Assembly (NCBI RefSeq): GCF_031846485.1
Contig: NZ_JAVRHQ010000003.1
Location: 156,541-220,540 of the forward strand
DNA from: Autumnicola tepida
GTDB lineage: Bacteria; Bacteroidota; Bacteroidia; Flavobacteriales; Flavobacteriaceae
Length of the DNA stretch: 64,000 nucleotides
Reading direction: 5' to 3'
In this document: piece by piece, positions 61,183 through 64,000 of the stretch
Numbering within the stretch: position 1 is the first letter of the stretch
Layout: every line of letters starts with the position of its first letter
The notes under the pieces: model-generated
What the model was told of the DNA's origin: nothing
The model's database searches: none
The model's input: the letters and a program-made list of their open reading frames with translations, nothing else
Program-made: the position numbers and the translations under genes

Positions 61183-62685
61183 TTAATCTGTTTTAATCAA
61201 TTTTTGCAATTTGTCGGCAATTTTTCTATCATTAGACAAACGCGGAAGTTTATTTTGCCCGCCCAGTTTTCCTTCAGACTTCATGTAATGCTGAAATTTT
61301 TCCTGCGGAACTTTTCTGATTTTCAAAGGTTGAAGAATTTTTCCTTCAATCAAATCAAAATAATAAGAATTTTGCTTTTGCATGGCTTTATCCAGAATTG
61401 AAATGAACTGTTCCATATCCTGCGGTTCTTTTTCGAATTCCACAAACCACTCATGGTAAGGGAGCTCGTCTCCTTCAGGGTTTATTTGTGGCGCAACCGT
61501 AAATTCACTAATCCTGGTGCCGGTTTCAAGAATTGCCTGCTGCATGGCTTCTTCCACTTCTTTGGCAATCACATGCTCCCCAAAAGCCGAAATATAATGC
61601 TTGATCCTTCCACTTACCACCACCCGGTAAGGCATTAAAGAGGTAAACTGGATGGTATCGCCAATGTTATAAGCCCACAACCCGGCGGTGGTGGAAACGA
61701 TCATCACGTAATTTACCCCAATCTGGACTTCTCCAATGGTAAGGCGCGCGGAATCTGCGTCAAAAAATTCATCGGCTTTTACAAATTCATAGAAAATACC
61801 GGAATTAAGCTGAAGTAGCATTCCTTTCTCATCTTGGTTATCCTGAAAAGCGAAAAAGCCTTCAGAAGCCGGAAAAAGTTCGATGCTATCCACTTTCCTG
61901 CCAATCAGGTTTTCAAACTTTGCGCGATAAGGCTCAAAATTGACTCCGCCGTAAATAAAAAGATCAAAATTGGGAAAAAGCTCCCCTACCTTTTTACCTG
62001 TTTTTTTCTGCAGGCGCTCAAAATACATCTGCACCCACGAAGGAATCCCGCTAATCACGGTCATATTTTCATTCCGGGTTTCCTCTATAATGGCATCTAC
62101 TTTTGTTTCCCAGTCTTCAATGCAATTGGTTTCCCAGCTGGGCAACCTGTTCTTCTGAAGATACGCCGGAACATAATGCGCTACTATCCCCGAAAGTCGG
62201 CCCAGTTTCACACCTTTTTTATCCTGCATTTCGGGGCTGCCCTGTAAAAATATCATCTTCCCGTCTACAAAAGAGGCATTCCCGGTCTCGGCGATATAGC
62301 AAAGAATAGCATTTCGCGCAGCCTCTATATGAGTGGGCATAGAATCTTTGGTAATGGGGATGTATTTGACGCCACTGGTAGTGCCACTTGTTTTGGCATA
62401 ATACAAAGGCCTTCCCGGCCAGAGTACACTTTCTTCTCCAGCCAGCATTCTTTCTACGTAAGGTTTTAATTCTTCATAATCCCTTATGGGAACATTATCC
62501 GCAAATTCCCTGTAGGTCTTTATTCGCGGAAAATTATGATTCTTTCCAAAAGAAGTATATTTTCCCTTGGCGATGATCTGTTGAAAAACCTTCATTTGAG
62601 TATCTTCAGGATTTGAAGACCACTGTTTTATCTTACGCTGAATTTGTTTTGCAAATACCTTTGCTCCAAGAGATTTTAAAGACAT
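61183..62685 (-). CDS. GH3-family acyl-adenylate amido synthetase-like protein
   Basis: 500 residues of the GH3 family, a branch of the adenylate-forming (ANL) enzymes known in plants for joining acids to amino acids. The ATP site is seen in YAKTSGTTSGVKYIPITKDS; ELFPASEGFFAFQ and LWAYNIGDTIQF are family motifs. In bacteria the substrate is unknown. It is 5 bp after the M23 gene and before the 562-residue gene, so the three are probably co-transcribed. Confidence 0.9.
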   Translation of the reverse strand: MSLKSLGAKVFAKQIQRKIKQWSSNPEDTQMKVFQQIIAKGKYTSFGKNHNFPRIKTYREFADNVPIRDYEELKPYVERMLAGEESVLWPGRPLYYAKTSGTTSGVKYIPITKDSMPTHIEAARNAILCYIAETGNASFVDGKMIFLQGSPEMQDKKGVKLGRLSGIVAHYVPAYLQKNRLPSWETNCIEDWETKVDAIIEETRNENMTVISGIPSWVQMYFERLQKKTGKKVGELFPNFDLFIYGGVNFEPYRAKFENLIGRKVDSIELFPASEGFFAFQDNQDEKGMLLQLNSGIFYEFVKADEFFDADSARLTIGEVQIGVNYVMIVSTTAGLWAYNIGDTIQFTSLMPYRVVVSGRIKHYISAFGEHVIAKEVEEAMQQAILETGTRISEFTVAPQINPEGDELPYHEWFVEFEKEPQDMEQFISILDKAMQKQNSYYFDLIEGKILQPLKIRKVPQEKFQHYMKSEGKLGGQNKLPRLSNDRKIADKLQKLIKTD

Positions 62686-62688
62686 AGT

Positions 62689-63552
62689 TTAATTGAAATC
62701 TATATATTCTGTAGGATCCACAGGGGTTCCTTCATTCCAAAGTTCAAAGTGCAAATGGGGGCCGGTACTATACTCACCCGTAGAACCAGCGGTTGCTATC
62801 ACTTCCCCTGCCCTAACAATATCCCCCTGTTTTTTGGTAAGGGAGGCATTATGCTTATAAACGGACAGTAAATCGTAGCCATGTTTTATAATAATTACAT
62901 AGCCTGTTTCTGCGGTCCATTCAGAAAAAATAACCCTCCCGTCTGCCACAGATTTTACTGGGGAATTTTTTGCAACCACAATATCGACGGCAAAATGACG
63001 GTCTTCAGCATCAAAACCTTCCGAAATGGAACCTTTTACAGGAGCTATCAAAGAAAAATTAATATTTTCAGTAGCACTTGGAAGAATATTGTATTTGTCT
63101 TCCTGGGCCACTTCCTCCCTCAGCAGGGAGTCGGCTCTTGAAGGCGGGACCTCTTCATAATCTTCTTCATATTCTGAAGGTGGTAAAAGTGAATCCCTGC
63201 TAAGATTATCAGTTTCCAGATCGCCTGTTAACACCCCTTTTATCGATCCCAGGTACTGGTTATTCAGCTTTATGACATTTTGAAGGGAATCTGAAGTGTA
63301 GGCAAGTTTAACCGCTTTTTCCTTAAGTTCTGCTGAAGAGTAGCCGGGAATGTATTCCTTGAGTGGTGTAAAGGCAATAATATAAGTGGTGGCGGCAATA
63401 AGCAGGATTGCACTAAGGGTGACAATTACAAAAACATTTAATTTGTTTAACCTGAAAGAAAGCCGTTCCTCAAAGGTGTCATCATTAAGAATCACCAGCC
63501 GGTACTTATGCAAAAGCTTTTTCGCGAATTTCCTGTTCTTCTTTTCTGCCAT
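62689..63552 (-). CDS. M23 metallopeptidase, cell-wall endopeptidase
   Basis: 287 residues with an N-terminal membrane helix (about 38-61) and a C-terminal LytM domain with intact zinc ligands: HFAVDI (HxxxD) and GPHLHFELW (HxH). The middle (62-160) is a Ser/Glu/Asp-rich linker. It should cut peptide cross-links in peptidoglycan, unlike the degenerate EnvC-like protein at 31874. It is first in the M23-GH3-DUF6909 run, with a divergent tatA. Confidence 0.93.
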   Translation of the reverse strand: MAEKKNRKFAKKLLHKYRLVILNDDTFEERLSFRLNKLNVFVIVTLSAILLIAATTYIIAFTPLKEYIPGYSSAELKEKAVKLAYTSDSLQNVIKLNNQYLGSIKGVLTGDLETDNLSRDSLLPPSEYEEDYEEVPPSRADSLLREEVAQEDKYNILPSATENINFSLIAPVKGSISEGFDAEDRHFAVDIVVAKNSPVKSVADGRVIFSEWTAETGYVIIIKHGYDLLSVYKHNASLTKKQGDIVRAGEVIATAGSTGEYSTGPHLHFELWNEGTPVDPTEYIDFN

Positions 63553-63740
63553 TATTCAAAATACTACTACAAAGATAGGGTAAAATTTCAGGGTGTGTAA
63601 GGCAAGCTTCTTTCTCTGATTAATTAGAAAATCTCCGGTTGCAACTGGAATTAATTGATGTTTATACATAAAAAACATGAACCGGAGTTAAAATTATATA
63701 ATTTTGTTTCTTCTTAACGCATAGATTGCTTTATTCTTGT

Positions 63741-63748
63741 TAAGTTTG
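63741..63748 (+). promoter_or_regulatory. Candidate -7 element for tatA
   Basis: TAAGTTTG matches TAnnTTTG, 21 bp before the tatA ATG. No clear -33 box. Confidence 0.5.
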
Positions 63749-63769
63749 TAAACATTAAAATACATAATC

Positions 63770-63979
63770 ATGACTGCATTCATATTACCATTAGCAATAG
63801 GAGCACCACAAATTATCTTAATTGTAATTGTGGTATTACTATTATTTGGAGGACGAAAAATTCCTGAATTGATGAGAGGACTGGGAAGTGGAATAAAAGA
63901 ATTTAAGGATGCTTCCAAAGATGACGACGAGCCACACAGAGCTCCAGATGCAAATAAAGTTCCTGAAGACCGAAAATAA
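63770..63979 (+). CDS. tatA: Twin-arginine translocase subunit TatA
   Basis: Forms the pore of the Tat export system for folded proteins. 69 residues: a single membrane helix at about 14-28 (IILIVIVVLLLFGG), then the amphipathic helix KIPELMRGLGSGIKEFKD and an acidic tail. tatC is not in view. It is divergent from the M23 gene and ends 21 bp before the window edge. Confidence 0.93.
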   Translation: MTAFILPLAIGAPQIILIVIVVLLLFGGRKIPELMRGLGSGIKEFKDASKDDDEPHRAPDANKVPEDRK

Positions 63980-64000
63980 ATTTAGTTTAAAATATTAAAA

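Overview
The window looks like a stretch of chromosome from a flavobacterium (Bacteroidota, Flavobacteriaceae, of the Gramella/Salinimicrobium kind). The grounds are the gliding and type IX secretion lipoproteins GldH and SprE/PorW, many Bacteroidota-only families (DUF4292-, DUF4254-, DUF5687-, DUF6427-like), an atp operon without beta and epsilon subunits, and promoters of the TTTG / TAnnTTTG type instead of sigma70 -35/-10 boxes. I see no rRNA, tRNA, CRISPR array, prophage or large genomic island. Most of the window is core chromosome.

Left part (1-10.7 kb): a heme biosynthesis locus. hemH is followed by a coupled MATE exporter on the minus strand, then an AraC regulator. hemA-hemC-hemD-hemE-orf131-hemF-hemB run on the plus strand and end at a strong terminator. 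hemL and a protoporphyrinogen oxidase are missing from the window. Two foreign-looking inserts interrupt the plus-strand run: a REP-associated tyrosine transposase (RAYT) between its own palindromes, and a four-helix-bundle (S23/IVS-type) gene that appears frameshifted.

Middle left (10.7-31.9 kb): small membrane proteins, a CNNM/CBS transporter, Ogt-type DNA repair methyltransferase, a serine hydrolase and a DEDD exonuclease. Then come a two-subunit CoA-transferase operon with a second four-helix gene between its subunits, a ricT-gldH-pbp1A operon, trhO and recA. A lipoprotein-ECF sigma-anti-sigma/beta-barrel unit is followed by plsC, trpS, dprA, an HU-SPOR membrane protein and a thioesterase.

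Middle right (31.9-50.3 kb): a minus-strand envelope cluster (flippase, dut, a helical protein, nucleotidyltransferase, TPR protein, DUF4292-like lipoprotein, EnvC-like LytM factor), then atpBEFHAG with two small upstream membrane proteins and sprE/porW, then a two-gene ABC exporter.

Right part (50.3-64 kb): a PaaE-like reductase, a palindromic repeat, glycosyltransferase family 9, DUF4254- and DUF6427-like proteins, purD and a PaaK-like ligase. These are followed by a glycosyltransferase 2-rfbD-rfbC-DUF6909-like-GH3-M23 run and tatA.

I did not find a clearly new defence or mobile system. The best leads are the RAYT with its REP-like palindromes (including a solo copy 15 kb away), the repeat-flanked four-helix genes inside operons, the hairpin between atpE and atpF, an HU-SPOR fusion, the sigma/anti-sigma-barrel unit, a histidine-kinase remnant without an ATPase domain, and the 562-residue protein whose C-terminal half resembles nucleoside phosphorylases.
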